64,000 bases of DNA from Perkinsus olseni (GCA_013115135.1 JABANP010000277.1:1-64000), one strand, 5' to 3'. Shown: positions 46,035 to 57,341, numbered from the stretch's first letter. Notes: generated by a model from the sequence alone, not told the origin. Numbers and translations: made by a program.

Positions 46035-47514
46035 GACGATGAGGGCAATAGGTCACAGAGCGCACCTTCAACGCTCTCACGGAGATATCACAGGACCACC
46101 TCTGCAAGGATAGAGTCTTCATCGCTTCCGTCACGCGCCACGAAATTGCGGAGAGGCTGGCGTACAAGGCTGAGCAGCCTGGTGAGAGCACTTGCCTTGG
46201 TCTCGAGCATACAGGAGCCTCAGGTCTCGCCAGCGTCCGTATACTCTACCCGTCGAAGTACTTCCGAGTTTACGTGGCTGAGTTCATCGCGGGCAGTCGG
46301 GTGCCGCCCTACTCCTCAGTGACGCCTCTTCCCATCGCCGGCGTGGATCTGTGGGGTGGCAGGTGCTGGCACCGTCGGGGGAGCTGAGATGGGCTGTGGG
46401 GAGAGAGGACCGTTCCGACCTCAATGATACTCAACCAGAGTCGACCTTGGATGCGGCTCAGGCAAGCGGGGATCCGCGTCTGCTCTGACCAGATTCTCTC
46501 AGATCGGAGTTAACGCAGTCGTTGAAGTGTCGAGGGAGAGACGCGACTGGAAGAACGTGATCCCTCCTGATGAATCCCCGGGCGTCTCACTGACGTCCTC
46601 AGGCGCCACCGGACAACGAACGCTCCGTACGGCAGTAGGCTGCAGCGCCAAGAAGACGGCCTCAGGATGGAGACCCTGTTGCAGGAGTCTATGAAGGAGT
46701 GACCCTGCTCGGTGGAGTTTGCCTTAGCTGGCAAAGTTGGTGAAGGTACCTGGACGAGTACGGCGAGGAGGAGGCGAATGTACGGGACGCCCTGGCACAG
46801 AGTCAGGTCACCGCTGAGAACGAAAGGGCGTCCGGTCAGGGGGGCCTCTGTGCTGTTCTGATCGCTGCGCCCGTCAGGGACGCCCGATTGGCTGAGCTGC
46901 GGTCGCTGCCAGCGGGTGGTGATGCAGTTGATGAACTTCGAGAGATGCAGGGTGGCATCGAGGAGAGCATGGGCACTCTCGACCTCTACCACGGCTACTC
47001 GGAGGTGAGGGCTGTCGGCCGATCGGTGTCCGCTGCTGGTGCATGCATCAGGAGGAGCAGATGAGACTGGCCATCGCCAACTCGCTCAAGGAGAATCTTC
47101 CTAAAAGGTGTGACATGCAAACTTCAACCTCGGATTCCTGTTAACTGGATCAGGGACTGCACCGTCGAGCTCTCGCCAAGATGGCTAGAATCGTTATTTT
47201 TCGAGCAGCACTTCCGCTGGACGACGGAGAGCAGCGATGTTGTCGTTGGTGGCTGGAGACGCGCCCGAGAGGCTGGTCTGCGAGCATGGAGAAGTGTTTG
47301 GTGTTTTCCAGTGTTCTCTCACTGAGCTTGGATGGTGTTCCTAGTCGAGGACCCTATCAAGGCCATATCAAACTCCCTTCAAACATACGCGCCACGACGT
47401 TCTTCGGCACGGAGGGCCGCCGCCTGTCACGTCGATACCGCAATAGCGGGGGCCTTCGATCTCTTCTACCGGACGCTGGCCGCTGCGGACCCCTGTGGCG
47501 GGATGCTGTTCTAG
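46035..47514 (+). CDS. Protein with ubiquitin-interacting-motif-like helices
   Basis: Exons include about 46056-46168 (ERTFNALTEISQDHLCKDRV, then IASVTRHEIAERLAYKAEQ), 46503-46600 (IGVNAVVEVSRERRDWKNVI) and 46757-47004 (EYGEEEANVRDALAQSQVTA ... GGIEESMGTLDLYHGYSE). About 47050-47108 has EEQMRLAIANSLKENLPK. The last exon (47329-47514) has EDPIKAISNSLQTYAP and ends at TAG. EEEANVRDALAQSQ and EEQMRLAIANSLKE both fit the UIM pattern (acidic, hydrophobic, Ala-x-x-x-Ser, acidic), suggesting ubiquitin binding. It may be a separate gene or the C-terminal half of the hydrolase-like gene upstream. Joins between exons are unverified. Confidence 0.4.
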
Positions 47515-47519
47515 AAGCT

Positions 47520-48240
47520 CCCTCCTTTGGAGTAGTATCAATTTTCTCAGAGAGGATCCTTCTGTTGTGGGACGAGTACTCGCAAGACTGCAGTTCTCTC
47601 CTTCGCAAGAGTAGGCAACTACGCAAAAATATATTTCGCGACCCACATGCTGCGGAGGAATGCACTCCCGCTGATCGACCACCAACGGCTGGCGACTTTC
47701 TCTTTTTCGCCGCCGCTCCACGTCGAAGCAAGGCAAGACTATCAGCGCTATGATGATCATCCCCAGATGCATCTTGTAACCACTTGAGGAACACAAGCAC
47801 GATAGAGGGAGAGAAGTCCTTGGATTACCACCCTTGAATCGGTTAATGACAAATCGTTTGAAAGACCCTGAGAACGTCGGAGACTGAGGTTCCCCAAGAG
47901 CAAAGTAAACGACGACGACGACGACGATTTTAACGGAAAGTGGGAAGTGTAAATTGTGACACAAACAAAGACCGCCTCTCACCGTCCTCGTAAAACCGCG
48001 TTGATCGCACGGGAAAGCATCGACGGGATCGCCGCTGATGCAACTCAAAAATGGTGATAAAATCGTAACTGTAGAAGAGATGAGAAGCAGTAGTGATAGT
48101 AGCAGCAGAAGCAGAGCTTTTGAGAAGAAAAATTGTTCAACCGCTTTCGAAGGAGCGGCTTGTTGAAGTGGGGGTAGTAGCATGATGAGTGTTGTGTCAT
48201 CCAGTTAGAACGTAGTAGCTGCAGTGGAATGATGTCGGCC
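47520..48240. other. Intergenic stretch; a 271-codon minus ORF is doubtful
   Basis: A minus-strand frame is open from 48183 to 47368, with a Leu-rich stretch near its start that could mimic a signal anchor. Its 3' part overlaps the better-supported plus-strand exon ending at 47514. It has no recognisable domain. Treated as possible but unsupported. Confidence 0.25.
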
Positions 48241-48247
48241 TAAAACT

Positions 48248-49700
48248 TCAGAAGAGGCTGGGGGTGTGCGTTTGGAATTCCGACACAGAAGACGACCAAG
48301 ACGCAGGTGGGAGACGGAAAAGCTCGTCAAGGTTGGTAGATGTTACACGGTTACAAATGGACGTATCAGATAAAAACGCCATGTACTCGGCTGAAGGCCT
48401 TCCTGGAGGACGGGTCCCGAGGCTGATACTCGAACAGCCGCCCAAACCTGAAGGGCGACGATGAGACGCTTTCGCCGACCCTCCGAGCTTACCATCACTT
48501 CCGGCAACCCTCAACGGAATTCCGTCGGAGGGGAGGAGCAGAGGCATCTCATCGAGGTGTCGTTGTGTGCTTGACTGTGGGGATGTGCAGCTGCTGTTGG
48601 TGGATGACCGATCTCCACTGTAGCCCTTTCGACCATCGGCTGCTGACGGGCCGCCGCATAGCGCCCCATGATGACGATGTTTGTAACAAAATCCGAGGAG
48701 ACCCCGGGCAGCCACATGACAGCCTTGGTAACGGCAAGGTCTGCCGCCGCCATGACGAGTGCAAAATCTGATGAGGAAGTGTCGACTGACGAGCGGCCGT
48801 CGAAGGAGTGTCACCTCGCCTTCTCATTCGTGTCACCCTTCCTCGACAGTCTTGTGCATCCGATGACTTCACAAACGGCATGTCCACGCGACCCTGGGGA
48901 AGACACCTTCCTCCCGTCGATCACACAGACGACTCACTTTTCTGTGGACGGGACGCCAAGGCTGCCGAGAGGACAGCCGTCGACGCTGCAAGGGGCTCCT
49001 CCGTCCGGTGATGGTCGGCCATATCGACGAGAGGGACTTCAGCAGCCTGTAAGATGAGCCTGTCGATGTCAATAGCGGAAGTGGAAGTGGGAGGCATTGG
49101 TGATGGGAGTACTACCACACTACAGTCGGATGATAACTCAATACGAGGTTTGTGAGAGGAACGGAAGACAGAGAGGAAAGCAGCAGGAGGAGCAGCACAG
49201 CTCTGAGGGCCACTCTAAACTGTTATTAGGTACACTAAGTGTACGGCCAGTGGACTCCACCCGTGTCACAGAGACCCTATCCGAACCCGCGTCACGAGCA
49301 CGCGTGCCCAAGCCGATTGGACCTTGCGCACGCGTGCTGTGTCAGCTATCATGGAGTACCGCTCTTTCCTCACCTTGGCAACTACTGGCACCCAATGGAA
49401 CATTCCGGAGGCAGTGGTTCCCTTGCGTAGGGCTTGGAAAATCCGAGCTAGGGGGGCTGCAGAGCCACTCCCATCGAACTGATGACGATCCTGGGCCACA
49501 GCACAGGATGGTTTCCGTAAGCTGCTGTGATGGTGCAGTCCCGGAGCGCACATTCAACCGCGTCTTCGAAACTCTCAATACTCCTGAGAGGGGTTGAGGT
49601 GATAGTAGCACTGGCTCGAAACTCCGGTGGTGGCATCATCATCATCCAGCCGACTAGTACAACTATCCACAATCACGATTCACCGAGCACGACAGCCCGC
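48248..49700 (-). CDS. Cys/His zinc-finger protein of the WRKY19-like (HGGGxxC) type
   Basis: Minus-strand exons in order. About 49672-49494 has IESFEDAVECALRDCTITAA. About 49493-49385 has APLARIFQALRKGTTASGMF. 49100-48943 has IDIDRLILQAAEVPLVDMAD, ending at a GTGAGT donor. The last exon runs to a stop at 48248. It carries FCTRHGGGRPCRYQGCHVAA then RGLLGFCYKHRHHGALC. The pattern C-x2-H-GGG-x2-C-x4-GC-x2-AARG-x3-FC-x2-H-x5-C is that of the repeated fingers in WRKY19-like proteins of oomycetes and plants, here present once. A second frame over the same DNA is also open, so the acceptor of the last exon is not settled. Ser/Pro-rich tail. Confidence 0.5.
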
Positions 49701-49879
49701 AAGCCGTGTCACGCGTGGCGAGCAGCGACTCTCTCCCGCTGGTTGATCTTGAAGACACACACAGGCGCACTTAGAGTACGGGGTCTTCTATCGTGGGGTG
49801 TCAGTTTGTCCACATCGGTTGCCGCGCGACGCGGTCTGGTGGCAGGCGGAAATCTAGCGACGGAAGGGTTCTTGTGACC

Positions 49880-50770
49880 ACAGCCTCACAGCGGGGCTTC
49901 GCCTCCCTGTTTACAATCCCTAATCCAGCGACAGCATGATAGTGGTTTCGGCGAGATGGAGTTTAACGGCCTTCATGCCTCCACTTCGCGGAGGAATCTC
50001 CTGGGGGACAGAGGGACAATCTCACCGAAAGCTTTTGACTTCGGTTGATACTCCGAAGGAAGCCTTTTGATAAACCATCTAAAGTCACTTCACGTCCATT
50101 GGCGCGTAAAGCCAATAATAACTGGGCGTCTCTGAGGTGAAGGCCTAAGTCGGTAGTACGGGCGTTGGACTAGCAGACCCACGCAGACTGACAGCCTGAG
50201 ACTGTCACTTCCGAGTGCCCCCGAAAGTGGGTTAATATTCGAGAAAGTGTGGGAATGAAGAGGGCTGATAGTATGCTGGTTTTCAATCAGGCATCTCTGA
50301 GCCACCGCCTCTCAGTCCGGCTACCACCGATTCTGCTCCGCCGAGTGGACAGGGCGCGGCAATCTCTCTACACTCTGTAGTAACCATTCTGCCTTCTAAC
50401 TTCACTAGACCAGGCCGAAGCAGCTCTACTTGGATAGCACTCAGCCATCACGTTCGCTGGCTTGATTGACAAGCTGCTGGTATGAGTGTTACGGGACAGC
50501 ATGCGGACAGGCAACGCAACGGCGACGAGAAAGGTCTTCGTCAGAGAAAATAGTTTTGCCAGTACTGTCGCGACGAAGGTCTCTGGTTCGATCCTCGGAC
50601 GAGCCATTTTTTCGTTATTTTTCACGCTGCGTGCCGTTGCCGCTTGTACGTGTGAGCATTTGGTAGCCTCGTGGACCTTGAAGCTTCGAGTTGAGGCGGG
50701 AGGCAGACTTAAGGGCTTCGAAGGAGGACTGGCGAGTGATGGGTCTTCTGAGTTTTCCTCAACTTCTCAT
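49880..50770. other. Stretch without a supported gene; one B-box
   Basis: No splice-consistent coding sequence on either strand. GGTTCGATCCTC at about 50578 is a B-box without a clear A-box, another relic of the tRNA-like family. Confidence 0.4.
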
Positions 50771-50774
50771 CTCA

Positions 50775-51931
50775 ATGGACAATCTCAAAGCGATCATACC
50801 TCAGAATATGGAGTCCTATACAAGCAGGGCCAACACTATATTCTGTAGGATCGGGCAATCTCGTTCGGCGCTCAACCTGACCTGTTTTGTATCTTGCATG
50901 GGTGTACCTAAGATATCGCTCCTCTTCTGTCAGGTACGTACTGTTCAGTCCTATGTTTTCTAGGCTTACTCTGTCACTTCACCAGCTATATCGACCCCAC
51001 CCCAATCGTGTCGGGCACTGTGACTCTAGCGGGCGTACAGGACATGTAAGGTCCCTTCCCCCATGCTCTCTCAGGAGACCGCCCTCTTCCTTTAGGGTCC
51101 TCAATGGTTTTTTGAGAGCCGATCAGGCCAATCTGCAGCTCAACATTGATGCTGGTAGGCGGCTTGCGCGGTGATTGGAATGGGTATCCTCGACCGTGAT
51201 TTGTGGGATGTGTGGTATGGGTTCAGACCTTCGCCAGGAGATGCGACATTGGAGTATGAATCAGCTGTTCGTTTACATCACGGCTGATTACGTCACGGAC
51301 AGCGCGGTAATAATCGAAGGGAGGGATCGAACCGGGGCGCCGAGAACGAAGAGTCGACGTCCTACCGGCCCGACTACGGTGGAGATGTGCTTTGCAGGTT
51401 CGTAATTCGGTGACTATCTGGGATGACATTGTCAGGTCAGAGGAAGAGGCCCTTATTGTAATAAAGGGTATCTTAGGTTGAAGCGCGATGATACTAGGTC
51501 GACCTATCGTCTTGAGTATCTTTCTTTTCAGCATTTGGAAGGCGTCACCAATGAATACCCGCTGAGAGATGTCACCAAGGGAACTCTGAGGTTGGCAGTC
51601 TTCGATTGTTAGAATCTTCACGTATCGCTTCGCTCCGCCCCTATCAGGGACAACAACATTACACTTACGCTACATTACCAGACGATGCCGATAATCGGCC
51701 AAATGAGACAGGCAAGCTTCGACCTTGGATGCCCTCGCCTAGTGATCGTTGCTCTGCAGCATTCGCTACCGCCCTCGGAATCTTACCGTCTCCCCATCGG
51801 AGTACATCAAGGGGAAGTCCAGCGGCTATGAGCGTCCGAAAAAACGTAGGCCGTCAGCTAGGCCGAAGAAGGCCAAGGTCGGCAGTCGCAAGGAGCATCC
51901 ATACAGTGTCGAGGATGAGGAGGAGCTGTAG
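50775..51931 (+). CDS. SPCS3: Signal peptidase complex subunit 3 (SPC22/23)
   Basis: Luminal subunit of the ER signal peptidase. Exons: 50775-50844, 50934-51045, 51096-51154, 51227-51306, 51398-51457, 51532-51590 and 51648 on. All joins keep frame. The product has MESYTSRANTIF then a membrane segment (CSVLCFLGLLCHFTSYI). It continues with GFLRADQANLQLNIDADLRQ and WSMNQLFVYITADYVTDSAV, then VTIWDDIVRSEEEAL and EGVTNEYPLRD, and ends in the family's last strand NNITLTLHYQTMPIIGQM. Splicing exactly rebuilds the conserved IDADL...NxxQLFVYxTA block. A basic tail (PKKRRPSARPKKAKVGSRKE) ending at TAG 51929-51931 is open nearby, but its link to the core exon could not be resolved. Introns 1 and 5 carry the GTATCTT/AAGATAC motif. 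Intron 4 is an antisense tRNA-like sequence. Confidence 0.9.
51307..51397 (-). repeat. 91-nt intron that is an antisense tRNA-like sequence
   Basis: SPCS3 intron 4. On the minus strand it reads an A-box-like TAGTCGGGCCG (51376-51366) and a perfect B-box GGTTCGATCCC (51333-51323), 43 nt apart. Frame continuity of the flanking exons (YVTDSA|VRNSVTIW) fixes the intron ends. Confidence 0.75.
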
Positions 51932-52030
51932 GGGCAGTTTTTGTTATAACACTTTCATGGCGGCCGCGGGCGTTGTGTCGGGGTACGTGCTCGGCTGTTG
52001 CTGTTTTTTGGTATTTTTTGTTTGCTTCTG

Positions 52031-54119
52031 ATGGATGATCGACTCGGAGATCTTCTGGAGGTGACACCCACCGAGATCAGATACGCAGGTAAGGGGTGAA
52101 CGCGAGCTGAGGCTAGGGGTATCTTTGCTCGACTCGTGCTTGACTCGAGTTTGGCGTATCTTTTATTTAACTTCTGGTCGAGCTGAGGTTGTCGAAAGGT
52201 ATGTGCTCTACGATGAATATAGTCCTTCTGACCGAATGATGGTTCCGGCATTGCGCAATCATGTCCTTGATATTCAGAATTGGTAAACCCCAAGTGTCTA
52301 AGTAGTCTCGCCCTGGTGGGTTCAACAATCTGCGTCCTCCTCCTCGTGAATTGGATGCGGTCCATGGTCCTAGCTGTGCCATACTAAGAGATCTCATGGG
52401 CGCCGCCATAGCTGCTTGGCAGGGTTTTCTCCTGTATACTTTACTAGGTCGTGCGTGATTGTGGCCTTCCATCTATGTATGGCAACGTATCACGCGGCAT
52501 TCGGGAATAGTGTCAGCGTCAGTGCATCCACATCCCCCATGAACCGTACAGTGCTCCCATCGTGTCCGGTCTCATCGATAATGAACCCTCTCAGCTGCCA
52601 CCACGGACCTAGTGTACTTAAAGACGCTCACTGAAATCGTAAAATACGCCTTTCTCCATTGCCCTCTTCATGGTAGAACGATATCGTATTTTTTGAATAC
52701 TATTTACTAGTAGGTTGTTATGTATCTTATAGCGACTCTACAGCTCCGGTAGGGTGTGTCTCTGCTGTTTCAGATTCTCCGACTGCCGAGTGTCGATCGT
52801 CGGAGATGCCTCGGCATGTGATAGTCCGGAATCGGACTCAACAGGACCGCATTGATGTCCTTATGGCCATTCAAGAGCCCTTTGGTAGTTAGGGAAGGAT
52901 CTTGCGATCTTGCATTTTCCTCAACGGCCTCAGGTGAACTCATATCGGTTGTGTATCCATCCAGTGTTATTGCCAGCGAGGACCTCCCGCCGCCGTTCAC
53001 CCGTGCGCTGCTCGGCCTGGATCCTGGAGAGCGAATTCTGTTGAAGGTAAGCCTGGCAGATATTTTATGCTACCGCTACGTTATCAACCGATTCTTCCCG
53101 CATTGCTCGTGGTGGGCAGCCTTCGTAGCTCGGGAACGTTAAAAATGTGGAAATTATCGCTCCTTTTGAGAGTTCAGGAGTTACGGTTTTATTGGTATCG
53201 TAAGAAATAGTAGATTGATAGTGAAGCTGTGTTCACCTGCCCTTTAGCTTGCCAAGTGGTAGCTCGCTAAGGATATCATTCGGGCTTTCTCTATGAGTGA
53301 CTAAACTTCCAGTCTCCGCCTACGGGTGTGTAGTGGTTACGTGGGCGATTTTTCCGGAGTTTTGATGATGCTGCCCCAGTAGAATTACCCTCGGGAATCT
53401 CCCACAGCGAGGATCCTCGGGTACGGCGGGGTAGGGGCGTTGCTGGCTCTTGGTGGGGGATATTGTACGGAGTCTTCGGACATCTATGGCAGCAGTGTGC
53501 CCGCTTTGAATGGTCCATGCAGGTACATCGCCCCCAAGGGTACGTTGTCGGTGGTGGTGGGTGTCTGGTCTTCGGAGCCCGCTTGGCTGAGGCAGAGAGT
53601 ATCAGGCAGTATCTGCGCCTGCCCATAGTGATCTCGAGTTCGCCTAAGGCCATGGTTACGGAGAAGTCTGAAGACACTTTGCCGACTCGCCCGGTCTCCA
53701 CCACTACTCAGGAGAGCGGCTGTCGGGCTGTTGGCGATTGCAGTGACGCCACAGTGCTGGCGGCGGACGGCAGCAGCTGTCTGGATCACTCTCTGGTGGA
53801 CAGCGGGGACTCGGAATCTGGTAAGAGGAGATGGTTGGAGCCACCTTGCTGTCATCACGGTGTTGCATGGAAGCTTCAGGTTCCGAGGAGGACGACGAAG
53901 GCCCGATCACAATCTCCGATCCTGAAGACGGGTCGGACGCTGTACTTAGTGGAGGGCGTCGGTTATTGTACTTCTAGCGGGACCATGGTCATACCATTGG
54001 ACAGGCCGCCGACGAGGAGCTCTGGGATTAGCGGATGGAGTGGTATGAGTAGACCGTGCACGCGTGCACAAGAGGAGGCAAGGATTCGGAGAGCATGGGA
54101 TGCTTTTGGTGGCATTTAG
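52031..54119 (+). CDS. Unidentified protein with acidic C-terminal region
   Basis: Begins MDDRLGDLLEVTPTEIRYAG (ATG 52031) before a GTAAGG donor. The next exon reads RYVLYDEYSPSDRMMVPALR then NHVLDIQNW. Possible exons follow at about 52383-52450 (GAAIAAWQGFLLYTLL), 52787-52893 (EMPRHVIVRNRTQQDRIDVL) and 52957-53046 (VIASEDLPPPFTRALLGLDP). The last part is firm. From about 53430 it reads SWWGILYGVFGHLWQQCARF then GGGGCLVFGARLAEAESIRQ to a GTAAGA donor at 53821. After an intron ending GCTTCAG come EEDDEGPITISDPEDGSDAV and, after another intron (ending GGACAG at 54003), the end RIRRAWDAFGGI at TAG 54117-54119. A glycine-rich, possibly membrane-associated middle and an acidic tail are visible; family unknown. 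Confidence 0.45.
52270..52330 (+). repeat. B-box-containing intron start
   Basis: After the GTAAAC donor at about 52286, GGTGGGTTCAACAATC resembles a B-box (GGTTCAANNTC). The A-box is not evident. Confidence 0.35.
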
Positions 54120-54391
54120 TGGTCGCATGTGAAGCCGCTTGTTATACTTCTTGGAGGGACATGGCTTGCGTTGCGTGGGGAGGGGAAGTATCTAAGGTTG
54201 ACTCTGGTGTTTCATGGGGTGCAAAGATACTCCTCAGTTTTTACTCTTTTCTGCTGCTTCTACCCGTGGCAGTGGTCTAGACTAGTCGTCGTATCGTTGC
54301 TCAAGTTCGTCGGACATAGTCGGTTTACTTTCATCGCTAACAACAACAACAGGAATCTATTTAGCTTATCAACAGCAAGGATCAACCTAAG

Positions 54392-57292
54392 ATGCGTGTA
54401 AGACAGTTGCAGACGACCTTGCAGGACCAGGGGATGATTCAACAGGTAGGGGAGGAATCTAAAGGGCGTTCAACTTCGAAGATTTGATCGTAGCTGAGGG
54501 GTTTTCGCATGAAATAGTTTTGTGGCGCAGCGGTCGTAGTGAGAGGGCATGGATCATGTTAGATCTCGATGGATCAGCTGAGTGACATGAAGATGGCTCC
54601 TGGATGCTACTTTTTGGTTGCGAAGTATACAAATGTTGAAGGACCCGTATGCCGATGCTCTGGGCGGAATGCCTCCTGGTAATAGGGATAATGGCGTAGC
54701 GGTTAAGGATGCCGTTGATACTTCTGGAGGTTGTGGGTTCGTTTCCTTCGAAGTTCGTATTTTTTCAGGACTCTTCGGTATCATTGCTAAGGAGCTGGAG
54801 CTCTTCTCACACTACAAGATTAAGCCTATTTTCGTAAGTCTTGGTGGGAGAAATCTTCGACGTGAATTTCGTGGCGCGCGACGGTTTGGGGTTCATTGCA
54901 GGTCTTCGACGGTATCGTGCCTCCTCTGCAGCATCAAATGTTTCAGCAGTCTAGTCAGCAGCAGTTGGATCAGGTAGATCCTTGAACAGTCTACAAGCCG
55001 ACCTGTTTCGTATCTTGCAAGGTGTGCAGAAAGATATTTCTCAGGCGTGGACCTTATCGGCCAACGGGCGTGACTCGGAAGCTCAGAAGGCCTTCGCGGT
55101 GGCGACCAGCCGCATCAACAGCGACATTTGCCACTTCGCCTTCCACTTCCTCAAGTCGAAGGGATTCGAGGTTATCCGAGCACCGTAGGTCTACTGGCGC
55201 AGGTTCGATCCCGGCATGTTGCATTTTTATTGCATTTAGTTACTTCGCTTCGGCCCAGTTGGCTTACATGGCGGCTAATAATCTCTGCCAAGTCGTCTAC
55301 GGCCCACCGGGACTTCTTCTCTATGGAGTCAAGAGTGTTGTCCTGCAGATGGACTTCCAAAAGTAGAGGAAATAATTTCGTGGCGCGCGACATAATTCCG
55401 GCATGCTCCTCAGGAACAAGGCCGAGTGGGTATCCTTGGACCATGTACTGAGCAAGTGGTACATCAATCGGGAGCAGTTCATTGACGCGTGTCTTCTGGC
55501 TGGTACCGAGTACTGCTTGACCTACCCCTACCTCAACTTGGATCAATTCCGCGGCGACAACCAGCCTCCTGCGGCAGCCCATCACGCAGGGGCTTTCAGC
55601 TTCGAGACGGCCATCGAGTTTATCCGACAAGTGCCGCTGAACTCGTGGATGCAGACTTTCCCTACTGATGATATGAGGAACGACCATGTTGAGGGCTACT
55701 GCGTCTGCAAGCTACTTCTATGCTACACCCCCGTGCTCAACACAATCGACTTGGAGGTCCGTCCTTTGTCGTGCGGCTCGGGTCACGCTAACCCTCATCT
55801 CTGTCCTCCGGGAGAGAACACCCCGCAGATGACGATCAGCAACCCTGATGGTACGCAGACGCCGTCTCCGATGCCGATCTCCTTCCCGCCTACGCACGTC
55901 TGTCCGAGCGACATGTCGACGGTGCTGGGCGAGAGGCTTCCGATGACAGTATATGAGCTGCTTATGATGGGCTTTATCAGCAGCAGGCTGCCATTGGTGC
56001 TTGCGACTGGGGTGTGGTGCGACCGTCAAAGCCCGCTGATTGACTCGAAGGAGTATAGATCGTTGCTGATTGATCTTACTAACGAGTACAGGACCAAGGC
56101 TTTGGGTATCATGGCTGAGAAGTTGAACCCGGCTCTGAGGGACCGGCCTATCATCTGCACGGCATACTGGGAGGTTGGGGAGTTGGCCCAATCGCAGCAG
56201 CAAAGTGCCCAGGGGGCCCCGCCGATGGGAGCGACTCCGACTACTAACAGAGCTCATTTGCTATACACGCTCAATAGGGAGGTAGGGAATCTTCCGCGTG
56301 CGCAATGGTATCTTTTGTGTTGGATAGGACCCGAATTCACGTCGGATTCGGATTCCTCGTGTGAAGGGTTTGAGGTGGATGTTCACGAAGGCAGATTTGG
56401 AGGGGGAGATGCGCAGGCAGGGGGCTAAGACTGTGGATTTGAGGTGAGTTGGGGGAGGAGTGGTACGGGAGTATACACGTTTAAATCCTCAGGTTCTGCT
56501 TGCAGTGGCATGCTAATGAGTTCCAGCGGGATGGTCCTTTGGTGGCGAATCTGAGGAATCCTAGCGGACCGCGTGCGCAGCCGAAAGACTTGAATTCTCT
56601 CTCGGCGCTAGTCCACTTCCAACTTCTCGAGTCCCTGGAGTACTTCTCTGAAGACGGCGGCATGACGGTCCTCGGAGACGTCCTGAAGGACACTCCTAGT
56701 CGCTTCCAAGAGCCTACTCTGTTCGCCTTGGAGCTGATGAAATTTGGAGTACTCACTGGTGACCCCTTCGAACCGGTCGATGGGTCGGAATTCCCGGCGG
56801 CTGTGCGGTACCCGAAGATTGAAACTGCTACGGAGAAGCAGAAGAGCATCACTTTGTTGTCGAGGGTTGCTAGTCTGATACCTATGAAGTTGAAGAACGA
56901 TCTTTGGGACACAACCGTCGAGTTCGACTTGGCCGCCTTCCATTCCTTGGTTAGACTGTTCAAGCGGACGCTGAGGGTTCTGTGTGAATCTTGCCTGGCC
57001 GAGGATCTTATCGAAAATAAGTCACTCATAAAGATGCTGCCGAACAATACATTCAGTCCGAATGGACCGTTGCCGAGCGATTTGGATGCCAGCGGACAGA
57101 GATTGGTAGGAGAATCTTGCAGTCTTGCGATGTCTTGCATTTCATTAATTTTAGCCGTACCATCGGGAGCCTCGTGTGGCGGAGGTGGGGCCATCTCCTG
57201 TCCTGCCGGTGTTCATGCTTCCGAGAACCTGCATGGGTATCGTTATGAAGTACTTCATGGAATGGGAAGCTCCGCAAACTAGGAAACCGTAA
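54392..57292 (+). CDS. MKT1: MKT1-like PIN/XPG-family post-transcriptional regulator, 10 exons
   Basis: MKT1 proteins have an XPG-like nuclease fold plus MKT1_N and MKT1_C domains and act with PBP1 on mRNA stability and translation. Exons: 54392-54445 (MRVRQLQTTLQDQGMIQQ), 54578-54678, 54769-54833, 54902-54973, 55030-55184, 55240-55362, 55414-56281, 56391-56443, 56493-57105 and 57155-57292. XPG-N block: DATFWLRSIQMLKDPYADAL, then IAKELELFSHYKIKPIFVFD. XPG-I block: KGFEVIRAPYFASAQLAYMA, QVVYGPPGLLLYGVKSVVLQ and FIDACLLAGTEYCLTYPYLN. The MKT1 part has RLPMTVYELLMMGFISSRLP and, at the end, CMGIVMKYFMEWEAP. Exon 2 needs one base removed near 54603 to keep frame. Most introns are 49-109 nt, and five hold tRNA-like or GTATCTT motifs. 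Family call is strong. Confidence 0.9.
54446..54577 (+). repeat. MKT1 intron 1, tRNA-like 5' half
   Basis: TGGCGCAGCGG at 54523-54533 is a perfect A-box, preceded by TTTTGTGGCGC as in the short intron motif family. Only a weak B-box-like GATCTCGATGG (54562) follows. Confidence 0.5.
54679..54768 (+). repeat. 90-nt MKT1 intron that is a tRNA-like sequence (sense)
   Basis: A-box TGGCGTAGCGG at 54692, B-box GGTTCGTTTCC at 54736, 44 nt apart. Exon frame on both sides (MPPG|LFGIIAKE) fixes the ends. Confidence 0.8.
55185..55239 (+). repeat. 55-nt MKT1 intron carrying only a B-box
   Basis: GGTTCGATCCC at 55202-55212 starts 17 nt after the donor. Exon joining restores the XPG signature IRAPYFA, so the intron is certain. 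It looks like the 3' half of a tRNA-like element. Confidence 0.75.
55363..55413 (+). repeat. 51-nt MKT1 intron carrying ATTTCGTGGCGCGCGACA
   Basis: The 18-nt motif fills 55375-55392 of this short intron. The same motif occupies the preceding MKT1 intron 54834-54901 (at 54866). Joining gives QMDFQK|NKAEWVSL in frame. Confidence 0.75.
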
Positions 57293-57341
57293 GAGAGAGC
57301 AAGATTGCAAGATTTTGAAGTGAATTCGTGATGCATTCAGA

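Noticed and set aside
47368..48183. 271-codon minus-strand ORF
   Set aside because: Overlaps a better plus-strand exon, has no domain, and its Leu-rich start comes from CTG/CAG-type composition.
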